From Mycobacterium sp. WUMAC-067 (GTDB lineage Bacteria; Actinomycetota; Actinomycetes; Mycobacteriales; Mycobacteriaceae), in contig NZ_JAEKMI010000004.1 of assembly GCF_020217485.1 (NCBI RefSeq), positions 62,001 to 126,000 on the forward strand: a stretch of DNA of 64,000 nt. The letters are read 5' to 3'. Positions 55,039 through 63,088 of the stretch are shown here, piece after piece; the first letter of the stretch is position 1; every line of letters starts with the position of its first letter. The translations under genes and the position numbers were made by a program. Below the pieces are notes generated by a model. That model saw only the letters and a list, made by a program, of their open reading frames with translations, was not told where the DNA came from and made no database searches.

Positions 55039-56289
55039 ATGTTGTCGACCGCATGCGCTGACGCTGTGGTGGTCACTGCGAGTGATCGTCTTGAGGTGTT
55101 GTTCGAGGAGTTGGCGGAGTTGGCCGGTCAGCGCAATGCGATTGATGGGCGCATTGTGGAGATCGTCGCCGAGATCGATCGTGACCAATTGTGTGGTGTG
55201 ACCGGGGCGCGGTCGGTGCCGGCGTTGGTGGCCTGGAAGCTGGGTTGTTCGTCGGCAAATGCGCACACGCTCAGCGCCATTGCGGGTCGGCTGCGGGAGT
55301 TTCCGCGCTGTGTTCAGGGTCTGCGGGAGGGTCGGTTGTCGGCCGATCAGGTCGGGGTGATTGCGGCACGCGCGGGCGAGGGATCTGATGAGCATTACGC
55401 GCAGTTGGCCGCGGTCGCCACGGTCAGTCAGCTGCGTACGGCGGTCAAGCTGGAGCCGCGACTCGAACCTGAACCTCGGTCCGAGTCCGAGTCCGAGTCC
55501 GAGTCCGAACCGCGGCCCGCCCCCGAGCGCGAGCGTTCGATCACCGCGACCGCCACTGAGTGGGGCGCCTGTTATCGGATCATGCTGGGCCACTTGGATG
55601 CCGCGAAGTTCGATGCCGCGTTGGCCTCGCATCGTGAGGCGCTGATCGCCGAGTGGAAACACGACCACGCAAACGGCGCGGGCGTTTCCGATCAGCGGCC
55701 GCCGCTGCCGAGCACGGTCGAGGCGTTGATGCGTCTGGTCGAGGCCGGGTGGGACGCCGAGGCCACCCGCCGCCCCCACGGGCAGCACACCACCGTGGTG
55801 GCCCACCTCGACGTCGAGCGGCGCGTGGCGGCCCTGCATTTGGGTCCGCTGCTCTCCGATGCCGAACGGCGCTTCCTGACCTGTGATGCCACCTGTGAGG
55901 TGTGGTTCGAGCGTGACGGGCGGGTTATTGGTGCCGGGCGGGCGACGCGGGTGATCAACCGGCGGCTTCGCCGCGCGCTGGAATACCGCGACCGCACGTG
56001 CGCGGTGCCTGGCTGTGGGGCCACCCGGGGCTTGCACGCCCATCACCTGTGGCACTGGGAAGACGGTGGCCCCACGGAGTTGGCCAACCTGGTGCTGGTC
56101 TGCCCGTATCACCACCGGTTGCATCATCGGGGTGTCATCACCATCACCGGACCCGCGGCCGCCCTGACCGTGACCGACGACACCGGCCGAATCCTGAGCC
56201 CGGGATCGTTGGCGCGCCCACCCACCGGGCCCCCGCCCGCGGTGGCGCCGTGTCCGGGACCGACCGGCGAGCGCGCCGACTGGTGGTGA
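55039..56289 (+). CDS. 13E12-family DUF222/HNH endonuclease protein
   Basis: A 416-residue member of the mycobacterial 13E12 repeat family. DUF222 covers about 15-250 (ELAELAGQRNAIDGRIVEI, SADQVGVIAARAGEG). A Ser-Glu repeat linker lies at about 148-157. The HNH nuclease is near the C-terminus: CAVPGCGATRGLHAHHLWHW then NLVLVCPYHHRLHH, with paired Cys and His for zinc and metal. The C-terminal 50 residues are Pro/Gly-rich. Copies of this family are scattered in mycobacteria and one type carries the phage phiRv1 attachment site. It stands where cyp139 lies next to pks11 in M. tuberculosis. Its cellular role is unknown. Confidence 0.9.
   Translation: MLSTACADAVVVTASDRLEVLFEELAELAGQRNAIDGRIVEIVAEIDRDQLCGVTGARSVPALVAWKLGCSSANAHTLSAIAGRLREFPRCVQGLREGRLSADQVGVIAARAGEGSDEHYAQLAAVATVSQLRTAVKLEPRLEPEPRSESESESESEPRPAPERERSITATATEWGACYRIMLGHLDAAKFDAALASHREALIAEWKHDHANGAGVSDQRPPLPSTVEALMRLVEAGWDAEATRRPHGQHTTVVAHLDVERRVAALHLGPLLSDAERRFLTCDATCEVWFERDGRVIGAGRATRVINRRLRRALEYRDRTCAVPGCGATRGLHAHHLWHWEDGGPTELANLVLVCPYHHRLHHRGVITITGPAAALTVTDDTGRILSPGSLARPPTGPPPAVAPCPGPTGERADWW
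55480..55508 (+). repeat. TCCGAG hexamer repeat inside the HNH gene
   Basis: Four perfect TCCGAG units and most of a fifth in a row, encoding alternating Ser-Glu in the linker between DUF222 and the HNH domain. Slippage by one unit would change length by two residues without breaking the frame. Confidence 0.85.
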
Positions 56290-56494
56290 TATGACCCCTT
56301 CCAACCCCAACCACCACCGACCAACAACTAACCCGGTTCGTGGTACCGGTCGCCACCGGCCAATGCGCCGAAAGCTCAAACACGTTGGCGTATCAAGGGA
56401 TTCGTTAACATTATCCGTCTCGGCCAATCCGCACCGCCATGGCCGGTGTTCGTTGCGCCTTGACCCGTCCCCCGAAAACTGTTGCCGCTCACGG

Positions 56495-58321
56495 CTATTC
56501 GAGCAATTCGGAGAGCTCCAGCCAGCGGCCCTCGGTCGCGGCGACCTCGTCTTCGAGCGCGCGCAGCTCCTGGGTGAGCCGGGTGATGCCGACGTGGTCG
56601 GACTGGTCGTGGGCGGCGAGTTCGTCGTGTTTGTCCCTGATCCGGTCCGCCAGCCGCGCCAGCTGGCGATCGGCGGCCGCCATCTCCTTCTCGGCGGCGC
56701 GGCGCTGGGCACCGGACATCGACGGCCGCGACGCCTGCGACGGCTGCGACGCCACCGACCCCTGCGACGCCACCGACGGCCGCGACGGCCGCGGCTCTTC
56801 GATGGCCGCCCCGTCCGCCCGCCGCTCGGCCAGCCGCAGGTATTCGTCGATGCCGCCGGGCAGGTGCCGCAACCGGCCGTCGAGCACCGCGTACTGCTGA
56901 TCGGTGACCCGCTCCAGCAGGTAGCGGTCGTGCGAGACGACGATCAGCGTGCCCGCCCAGGAGTCGAGCAGATCCTCCATGGCGGCCAGCGTGTCGGTGT
57001 CCACGTCGTTGGTCGGCTCGTCGAGCAGCAAGACGTTGGGCTCGGACAGCAGCGTGAGCATCAGCTGCAGCCGCCGCCGCTCGCCGCCGGAGAGGTCCGC
57101 CACGCGGGCGGACAGGTGGCCGCGCCCGAAGCCGAGCCGCTCCAACAGCTGGGCCGGGGTGACCTCACGGCCGTCGACCTGGTAGCCGCCGGGCAGCCGG
57201 CCCAGCACGTCGGCGATCCGGTCGCCGTCGACCGCGGCCAGCGCGTCGCCCTGCTGGTCGAGCACCGCCAGCCGCACCGTCTTGCCGCGTTTGACGCGTC
57301 CCGTGTCGGGCGTGATGGTGCCGTCGATCAGTCCCAGCAGGGTCGATTTCCCGGCGCCGTTGGCCCCGACGATGCCGGTGCGCTCGCCCGGGGCGATCCG
57401 CCACTCGATGTCGCGCAGCACCGGGCGGCCGCCAAACGCGACCGACACGTCGAGCAGATCGATCACGTCCTTGCCGAGCCGCGCGGTGGCCAGCTTGGCC
57501 AACTCGACGTTGTTGCGCAGCGGGGGCACGTCGGCGATCAGCTGGTTGGCGGCCTCGATCCGGAACTTGGGCTTCGAGGTCCGCGCCGGGGCGCCGCGAC
57601 GCAGCCACGCCAGTTCCTTGCGCATCAGGTTCTGCCGCTTGGCTTCGGCGACGGCGGCCATTCGGTCCCGCTCGACGCGTTGCAGCACGTAGGCCGCGTA
57701 CCCGCCGTCGAACGGCTCGACGATCCCGTCGTGCACCTCCCACGTCGTGGTGGCGACCTCGTCGAGGAACCAGCGGTCGTGGGTGACCAGCAGCAGCCCG
57801 CCGGTGTTGCGCGCCCAGCGCCCCCTCAGGTGGCCGGCCAGCCAGGTGATTCCCTCGATGTCCAGGTGGTTGGTGGGCTCGTCGAGCGTGATGACGTCCC
57901 ATTCGCCCACCAGCAACCTGGCCAGCTGCACCCGCCGGCGCTGGCCGCCGGACAGCGTGGAAACCGTTGCCTCCCAGGCGATGTCGGAGACGAGCCCGGC
58001 GACCACGTCGCGGACCCGCGGGTCACCGGCCCACTGGTGTTCGGGGGCGTTGCCGACCAGAGTCCAGCCCACCGTGTGGTCCGGGTCCAGGGTGTCGGCT
58101 TGGCTCAGCGCGCCGACCCGCAGCCCGCTGCGCCGGGTGACCCGGCCGGAGTCGGGCTGTTGTTGGCCGGTGAGCAGGCGCAGCAGGGTGGACTTGCCGT
58201 CGCCGTTGCGCCCGACGATGCCGATCCGCGCGCCGTCGTTGACCCCGAGCGTGATCGACCCGAACACCACCTGGGTCGGGTATTCGAGGTGTACGGCCTC
58301 GGCTCCGAGTAGGTGCGCCAC
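56495..58321 (-). CDS. ABC-F family ATPase (intact Rv1668c/Rv1667c equivalent)
   Basis: A 608-residue protein with two ABC ATPase domains and no membrane segment, the ABC-F layout. First domain: GIVGRNGDGKSTLLRLL, STLSGGQRRRVQLARLL, DEPTNHLD. Second: GIVGANGAGKSTLLGLI, DLSGGERRRLQLMLTLL, DEPTNDVD. The linker between them is basic (about 235-300). A C-terminal coiled coil (about 530-605) follows an Ala/Ser/Pro stretch, as in Uup-type members. ABC-F proteins act on ribosomes, in drug protection or translation rescue, not in transport. In M. tuberculosis the matching gene is split and labelled as two parts of a macrolide transporter; here it is whole. The start is GTG 58319-58321. Confidence 0.93.
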   Translation of the reverse strand: MAHLLGAEAVHLEYPTQVVFGSITLGVNDGARIGIVGRNGDGKSTLLRLLTGQQQPDSGRVTRRSGLRVGALSQADTLDPDHTVGWTLVGNAPEHQWAGDPRVRDVVAGLVSDIAWEATVSTLSGGQRRRVQLARLLVGEWDVITLDEPTNHLDIEGITWLAGHLRGRWARNTGGLLLVTHDRWFLDEVATTTWEVHDGIVEPFDGGYAAYVLQRVERDRMAAVAEAKRQNLMRKELAWLRRGAPARTSKPKFRIEAANQLIADVPPLRNNVELAKLATARLGKDVIDLLDVSVAFGGRPVLRDIEWRIAPGERTGIVGANGAGKSTLLGLIDGTITPDTGRVKRGKTVRLAVLDQQGDALAAVDGDRIADVLGRLPGGYQVDGREVTPAQLLERLGFGRGHLSARVADLSGGERRRLQLMLTLLSEPNVLLLDEPTNDVDTDTLAAMEDLLDSWAGTLIVVSHDRYLLERVTDQQYAVLDGRLRHLPGGIDEYLRLAERRADGAAIEEPRPSRPSVASQGSVASQPSQASRPSMSGAQRRAAEKEMAAADRQLARLADRIRDKHDELAAHDQSDHVGITRLTQELRALEDEVAATEGRWLELSELLE

Positions 58322-58353
58322 CGGCCCGACCCTACTGGCCTACTGGCGCGTCC

Positions 58354-59040
58354 CTACTCCAGCGTCAGCAGCGCCTGGTCCACCTGGCTTTGCGTTTCCG
58401 GTGACGCCTTGCTGGCCACGGCGTCCAGGAAGCGGGCGGCGACGTCGCGCACCTTGAGGTTGGACTCCTGGGAGCGCCACACCAGGATGTCGAACGCACG
58501 CTCGGCGGAAATGCCGTAGGCGATCATCAGCACGCCCTTGGCCTGCTCGATGCGGGCCCGGGCGTCGGCGACCGCCGAGAGCACGTTGGTGATGTCGGTG
58601 TGCAGCGAGTCGGTGACGTCGACGTAGAAGCCGGACGTGCCGGCCGGCGCTCCAGCGTCGTCGACCATCCGATCGCCGGCGACGACGACGCAGTGGGTGC
58701 GCCCGGCGGTGTCGATGATGCGGTGCCGGCTGCTGAACGGCTTTCCCTTCATCACCCGCTCCAGCACGGCCGCCACCCGTTCGCGGTCCTCGGGGTGCTT
58801 GTGTTGCAGCAACAGTTCCGTGGTGGGCTGCACCTCTCCCGGTTTGTAGCCGTGCATGCGCGCCACCGCGTCCGACCATTCCCAGCGATGGCCGTCCAGA
58901 TAGAAACGGAACCGGCCGACGCGCTGAGGATCGCCGAGACCCAGCACGGAGTCGATCGCGCTGAGGTCGCTTTCCTCGACGACGTCACGCATGAGCGCCT
59001 CCTGGCGCTCCACGGTTTGGTCGTCGGAGTTCACTGTCAT
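58354..59040 (-). CDS. PAS-ANTAR RNA-binding regulator
   Basis: A 228-residue regulator. A PAS sensor domain covers about 40-145 (RFRFYLDGHRWEWSDAVARM, HPEDRERVAAVLERV, GFYVDVTDSL). An ANTAR domain follows (about 155-215): ADARARIEQAKGVLMIAYGI then SAERAFDILVWRSQESNLKV, which binds paired hairpins in mRNA to prevent termination. The start is ATG 59038-59040 with GGAG nine bases upstream; a GTG two codons later is possible. The frame is open further upstream, but that part overlaps the next gene. It lies 89 bp downstream of the GMC-GH15-SDR-enolase operon on the same strand and 32 bp before the ABC-F gene. Its RNA target is unknown. Confidence 0.88.
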   Translation of the reverse strand: MTVNSDDQTVERQEALMRDVVEESDLSAIDSVLGLGDPQRVGRFRFYLDGHRWEWSDAVARMHGYKPGEVQPTTELLLQHKHPEDRERVAAVLERVMKGKPFSSRHRIIDTAGRTHCVVVAGDRMVDDAGAPAGTSGFYVDVTDSLHTDITNVLSAVADARARIEQAKGVLMIAYGISAERAFDILVWRSQESNLKVRDVAARFLDAVASKASPETQSQVDQALLTLE

Positions 59041-59129
59041 CGCGCCCAGCTCCAATCGCTTTTGTGAAAACCCTGGCGTATCGATTCCCGTTTTCGGCCG
59101 CATCCATGCCTGCTTGTCGCGGCGGCGGC

Positions 59130-60248
59130 TCAGGCCACCCGATACTGCTCGGCGTCGCTGCGCTTGAACTCCAGGCCGAATCCCGGCCGGTGCTGATCCG
59201 GCCGCAAGGCGCCGCCCTCGGGCGCCAGCGCGCCGTCGAAGAGCATGTGTTCGATGCGGTGGTGATCGTGGAAGTACTCCAGGTGACGCAGATTCGGGAT
59301 GGCGGTGGCGACGTGGGCGTGCAGGTTGGGGGCGCAGTGCCCGGAGACGTCCACGTTGCGCGCGGCGGCCACGGCGGCGGCGCGCAGCCAGTCGGTGATG
59401 CCCCCGCAGCGGGTGACGTCGATCTGCAGGCAGTCGACCGCATCGGCGGCCAGCATTCGATGGAAATAGGCCAGGTCGTAGCCGTATTCGCCGGCGGTGA
59501 CGTCCGGGGTCACCTGGTCGCGGACCTCCCGTAGCCCGGCCAGGTCGTCGGAGGAGACGGGCTCCTCGAACCAGGTGACGTCGTGATCGGCCATGGCGTG
59601 GGCCACCCGAATCGCCTGCTTGCGTTGGTAGGCACCGTTGGCGTCGACGTAGAGTTCGGTGTCGGGGCCGATCACCTTGCGCGCCAACGCGATTCGAGCA
59701 AGGTCGCGACGCTCGTCGGAACCCCATGATTCGCCGATCTTGATTTTGACGCGCGGGATCTGCCACTCGTCGACCCAGCGTTCGAGCTGGGCGCGGGTGG
59801 TGCGTTCGTCGTACGTGGTGAAGCCGCCACTGCCGTAGACCGGCACCTTGGGATGCGCCATGCCGAGCAGTCGGCAGACCGGCAGCCCCAGCAGCTTGCC
59901 CTTGAGGTCCCACAGCGCGGTGTCAACCGCCGAGATCGCGCACGACACCAGCCCCGGCCGCCCGTTGTTGCGCATCGCCTTGACCATCGACTCCCACCGG
60001 GCGGGGATGTCCACGGCGTTGTGCCCGGTGAGGGTGCCAGCCAGCGGCCCGGTGATGAGCTCGCCGCAGGCGCCGTCGCCATAGGTGTAGCCGATCCCGT
60101 GCAGGCCCCCTGCCGACACCTCGGCCAGCACCAGCGTGGTCGACGACCAGGCCAGGGTCCCGTCGGCTTCCGGTGCGTCGGTGGGGATTTCGTAGACCTG
60201 CGCGGTGACCTCGTCGATGGCCGTGTCGATCCGCGCGGCGGTCGTCAT
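59130..60248 (-). CDS. Enolase-superfamily (mandelate racemase type) enzyme
   Basis: A 372-residue enzyme of the mandelate racemase/muconate lactonising group. The KxK base motif is VKIKIGES, metal ligands are Asp in YVDANGAY, Glu in TWFEEPVSSD and Glu in TAGEYGYD, and a catalytic His is in SGHCAPNLHAH. KxK plus His is the pattern of acid-sugar dehydratases and racemases. The start ATG (60246-60248) overlaps the SDR stop codon by four bases (ATGA), so it is translated with that gene. The context of GMC oxidoreductase, glycosidase and SDR suggests dehydration of a sugar acid. The substrate cannot be read from sequence. Confidence 0.9.
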   Translation of the reverse strand: MTTAARIDTAIDEVTAQVYEIPTDAPEADGTLAWSSTTLVLAEVSAGGLHGIGYTYGDGACGELITGPLAGTLTGHNAVDIPARWESMVKAMRNNGRPGLVSCAISAVDTALWDLKGKLLGLPVCRLLGMAHPKVPVYGSGGFTTYDERTTRAQLERWVDEWQIPRVKIKIGESWGSDERRDLARIALARKVIGPDTELYVDANGAYQRKQAIRVAHAMADHDVTWFEEPVSSDDLAGLREVRDQVTPDVTAGEYGYDLAYFHRMLAADAVDCLQIDVTRCGGITDWLRAAAVAAARNVDVSGHCAPNLHAHVATAIPNLRHLEYFHDHHRIEHMLFDGALAPEGGALRPDQHRPGFGLEFKRSDAEQYRVA

Positions 60249-61261
60249 CGCGCCCACCGGCGACCCGCGCGCGCCGCGAGCCACGCGCCCACCCCGGCGG
60301 CGCTCAGCGCGCCGGTGCCGCTGACGACCGGGTGCTGCGACGCCCACAACTGGGGGCTGTGGGCGTGCGACTCGTCGTCGAACTCGCCGCGGGGGCCATG
60401 ATCGCTGCCGGGTTGCTGGTCGAGCGGCTCCCACAGGTTGTGGGGCCGGCCGGCGCTGACGTGCTCCTCGGTCTGCTGCGAGTCGTACCCGGTGCGGCCG
60501 AGATAGCGGTCCAGCAGCGGCGCGACGAACTTCTGCGCCAGCAGCGTCACCATGGTGGAGTCGCCGACCCAATACTGTTTGCGCCCCGGGTGATCCGCGG
60601 CGTACAGCACGCCACGGGCGGCGACGTCGGGCTGATAGATCGGCGGCACGGGTTGGGGATGGCGGGGGAGCCGGGACAGCACCCAGGAGAATTGCGGGGT
60701 GTTGACCGCGGGCATCTGGACCACCGTGATTCGCACCTTCGAGCCCTCGTGGAACAGTTCGCAGCGCACCGACTCGGTGAACCCGTTGATGGCGTGTTTG
60801 GCGCCGCAGTAGGCCGACTGCAGCGGGATGGATCGCTGCCCAAGCGCGGAACCGACCTGCACGATGGTGCCGCGGTCGCGGGGCCGCATCTTGGCCAGCG
60901 CCGCCATGGTGCCGTACACGTAGCCGAGGTAGGACACCTCGGTCACCCGTTTGAACTCCTCGGCGCTGATTTCGGTGAACGGCGCGAACACCGAGGTGAA
61001 CGCGACGTTGACCCAGACGTCGATCGGACCGAACGCGGCTTCGGCCTCGTCGGCGGCGGCGACGACGGCCGCGTGGTCGGCCACGTCGGTCGGGATGGCC
61101 AACGCCTTGCCGCCGCCGGCCTCCACGTCGCGGGCCGCGCCCTCGAGCCCGGCGGCGCCGCGGGCGAGCAGGGCGACGTTCGCGCCGCGCTGCCCGAACT
61201 CCTTCGCGGTGGCGCGGCCGATGCCGGCGCTGGCTCCGGTGATCACCACTGTCTGAGTCAT
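60245..61261 (-). CDS. Short-chain dehydrogenase/reductase with long C-terminal extension
   Basis: A 338-residue SDR. The cofactor loop is TGASAGIGRATAKEFG at the N-terminus, the active site Ser is in VQVGSALGQ, and YxxxK is in SAYCGAKHAINGF near 151. The classical SDR body ends near 250; the rest (about 90 residues) is an extension with a hydrophilic part and a final small hydrophobic helix (GALSAAGVGAWLAARAG), which could touch the membrane. AAAGGGA lies eight bases before the ATG. It is 36 bp after the GH15 gene and overlaps the enolase-superfamily gene. Confidence 0.92.
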   Translation of the reverse strand: MTQTVVITGASAGIGRATAKEFGQRGANVALLARGAAGLEGAARDVEAGGGKALAIPTDVADHAAVVAAADEAEAAFGPIDVWVNVAFTSVFAPFTEISAEEFKRVTEVSYLGYVYGTMAALAKMRPRDRGTIVQVGSALGQRSIPLQSAYCGAKHAINGFTESVRCELFHEGSKVRITVVQMPAVNTPQFSWVLSRLPRHPQPVPPIYQPDVAARGVLYAADHPGRKQYWVGDSTMVTLLAQKFVAPLLDRYLGRTGYDSQQTEEHVSAGRPHNLWEPLDQQPGSDHGPRGEFDDESHAHSPQLWASQHPVVSGTGALSAAGVGAWLAARAGRRWAR

Positions 61262-61297
61262 TGCGCAAATCCCTTTCGCTCGGTGTCGGACACCCGA

Positions 61298-63088
61298 TCA
61301 GTCATGGTGGGCGGCGTCGTCGGTGAGGGTGGCGGTGCATTCCAGCATCAGCGCGTGCGCGAACGCCTGGGGGAGGTTGCCGCGGAGCTGGCGCTGCTGC
61401 ACGTCGTATTCCTCACAGAACAGCCCCGGCGGCCCGCAGGCGGTACGGTTACGTTCGAACCAGCGCATCGCGCAATGGGCATGGCCCAGTTGATGTTCGG
61501 CCAGCGCCATCATGAACCCGCAGAGCAAAAACGCGCCCTCGGCGTCGCCGAGGTCGCGCTCGTCGTGCCGGAACCGGTAGACGAACCCGTCGTCGGTGAG
61601 TTCCCGGCGAACGGCATCCAGGGTGGCGATGGTCCTGGGGTCGTCGGCGGGCACGGCGCCGCGCACCGGCGGCAGCAGCAGCGATGCGTCGACACCGGTC
61701 AGTCGCGGGCTGCGTTGCCAATAACCGTGCGGGTGCAGGCTTTCCGACGCGGTCTCGGCGAGGATCGCGTCGGCCAGCGACGCGCACGCGGCAACCTCGG
61801 GACCGGCGCCGGCCACCTTCGCGATGGCGCGCAACCCCGCCACACAGGCCAGGCGGGACTGCGTCCAGTGCTCGTTGTCGATCTCCCAGACGCCGGCATC
61901 CGGTTCGCGCCAACGCTTTTCGATCGCCTTGATCGCGGACTGCGCCGCGCGCCAGCCGTCGGCATCCAGCCGGTCGGCGGCGCCCGCCTTGGCCAGCAGC
62001 TGCAACGCCTCCCCGAAGGCATCGAGCTGGAATTGCTGATTGACCCAGTTGCCGATCTTGTCGGCGCCCCCGGGGTAGCCGGGCAGGTCGAGCGTTTCTT
62101 CGCCGGGCACCGCGCCGCCGGTGACGGTGTAGGCGGGCTTGAGGTTCGGGCCGTCCTCGAGCAGCCGGGCGCCGACGAACTCCACCGCCCGGTCGAGCAG
62201 TTCGGTCGTGCCGACGGCGGCGGCGGCCATGCCGGCGTACACCTGGTCGCGGATCCAGGAATAGCGGTAGTCGTAGTTCTGGTTGGAGTGCGCGCGTTCG
62301 GGCAGGCTCATGGTGGCGGCGGCGACCATGCCGCCCCCGCTGCTGGTCAGCCCCCGCAGCACCGCGTAGGAGTTACGCCCGTCGCGGGGAGCGATGGTGC
62401 AGGTCAGCTCGGGCACGCTGCGCTGCCAGGCGGCGGTGGTGGCGTCCCAGGCCAGGTCGGGGTCCGGCGGCTGCTTTGGCAGGGTGCGCTCGGACAGTTC
62501 CAGCACCAGGTCGTGGTGCTGGTCCTCGTCGAGCGTGACCTCACAGGTGAGCAGCTGGCCCTTCTCATGAGCAGCGCGGACCGGGCGCGCCTCGCAGGCG
62601 GCCTGCCAGCGCCAGTGCAGCCGCCCCGAGCGCCCGCTCCACACCCCGCCATCCACGGTCGGCTTGCCGGGGCCGTGCCTGCCGAATCCCGCACTCGGTG
62701 CCAGCAGCACCCGCACCCGGGCCGTACCGCGGCAGCCGGTGAGCCGGCGCAGCAGCACCACCCGGTCGGGGTCCCCCGGAAAGGCCAGCGCGTCACGGCA
62801 TTCCACGATGCCGTCGCGAGTGATCCAGCGGTTGCGCCAGATCAGGGTGCCCGGCTCGTAGTAGCCGCCCCAGACGTGCCGCACGTCGGTCGGGGTGACG
62901 GCGTAAACCCCGCCGCCGCCAATGAGATTCGAGAAGACGGCGTCGGAATCCCAGTGCGGTGCACACATCCATGCCACGTCACCCTGCGGACCGATCAGCG
63001 CACCCCGCTCGCCGTCGGCGAGCAGCGCATACTCTCGCAGCACCCGGGGGGCGAAGGTGGTCTCGGTATCGACCTTCAGGTCAGCCAC
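61298..63088 (-). CDS. GH15 family glycoside hydrolase (glucoamylase/trehalase-like)
   Basis: A 596-residue intracellular-type GH15 enzyme. The N-terminal beta domain (about 1-230) begins DLKVDTETTFAPRVLREYAL. The (alpha/alpha)6 catalytic domain has the general-acid region NYDYRYSWIRDQVYAGMAA near 275-295 and the base region GLFCEEYDVQQRQLRGNLPQ near 560. GH15 members in mycobacteria include trehalase (Rv2402); alpha-glucan or trehalose substrates are plausible. I start at GTG 63086-63088, preceded by GGGAG; the longer frame to 63154 overlaps the GMC gene more deeply. It overlaps the GMC stop by 8 bp. Confidence 0.88.
   Translation of the reverse strand: MADLKVDTETTFAPRVLREYALLADGERGALIGPQGDVAWMCAPHWDSDAVFSNLIGGGGVYAVTPTDVRHVWGGYYEPGTLIWRNRWITRDGIVECRDALAFPGDPDRVVLLRRLTGCRGTARVRVLLAPSAGFGRHGPGKPTVDGGVWSGRSGRLHWRWQAACEARPVRAAHEKGQLLTCEVTLDEDQHHDLVLELSERTLPKQPPDPDLAWDATTAAWQRSVPELTCTIAPRDGRNSYAVLRGLTSSGGGMVAAATMSLPERAHSNQNYDYRYSWIRDQVYAGMAAAAVGTTELLDRAVEFVGARLLEDGPNLKPAYTVTGGAVPGEETLDLPGYPGGADKIGNWVNQQFQLDAFGEALQLLAKAGAADRLDADGWRAAQSAIKAIEKRWREPDAGVWEIDNEHWTQSRLACVAGLRAIAKVAGAGPEVAACASLADAILAETASESLHPHGYWQRSPRLTGVDASLLLPPVRGAVPADDPRTIATLDAVRRELTDDGFVYRFRHDERDLGDAEGAFLLCGFMMALAEHQLGHAHCAMRWFERNRTACGPPGLFCEEYDVQQRQLRGNLPQAFAHALMLECTATLTDDAAHHD

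Noticed and set aside
56291..58312. 673-codon plus-strand frame opposite the ABC-F gene
   Set aside because: Antisense shadow; the ABC-F gene has both full sets of Walker and signature motifs on the minus strand.
59041..59913. Upstream extension of the PAS-ANTAR frame
   Set aside because: It lies over the enolase-superfamily gene and reads as Arg/Gly-rich filler; ATG 59040 with GGAG gives a complete PAS-ANTAR protein.
60249..61268. Fusion of the enolase-superfamily frame with an upstream 340-codon extension
   Set aside because: The extension overlaps the SDR gene in another frame and lacks any fold; the ATGA overlap at 60245-60248 marks a normal start.
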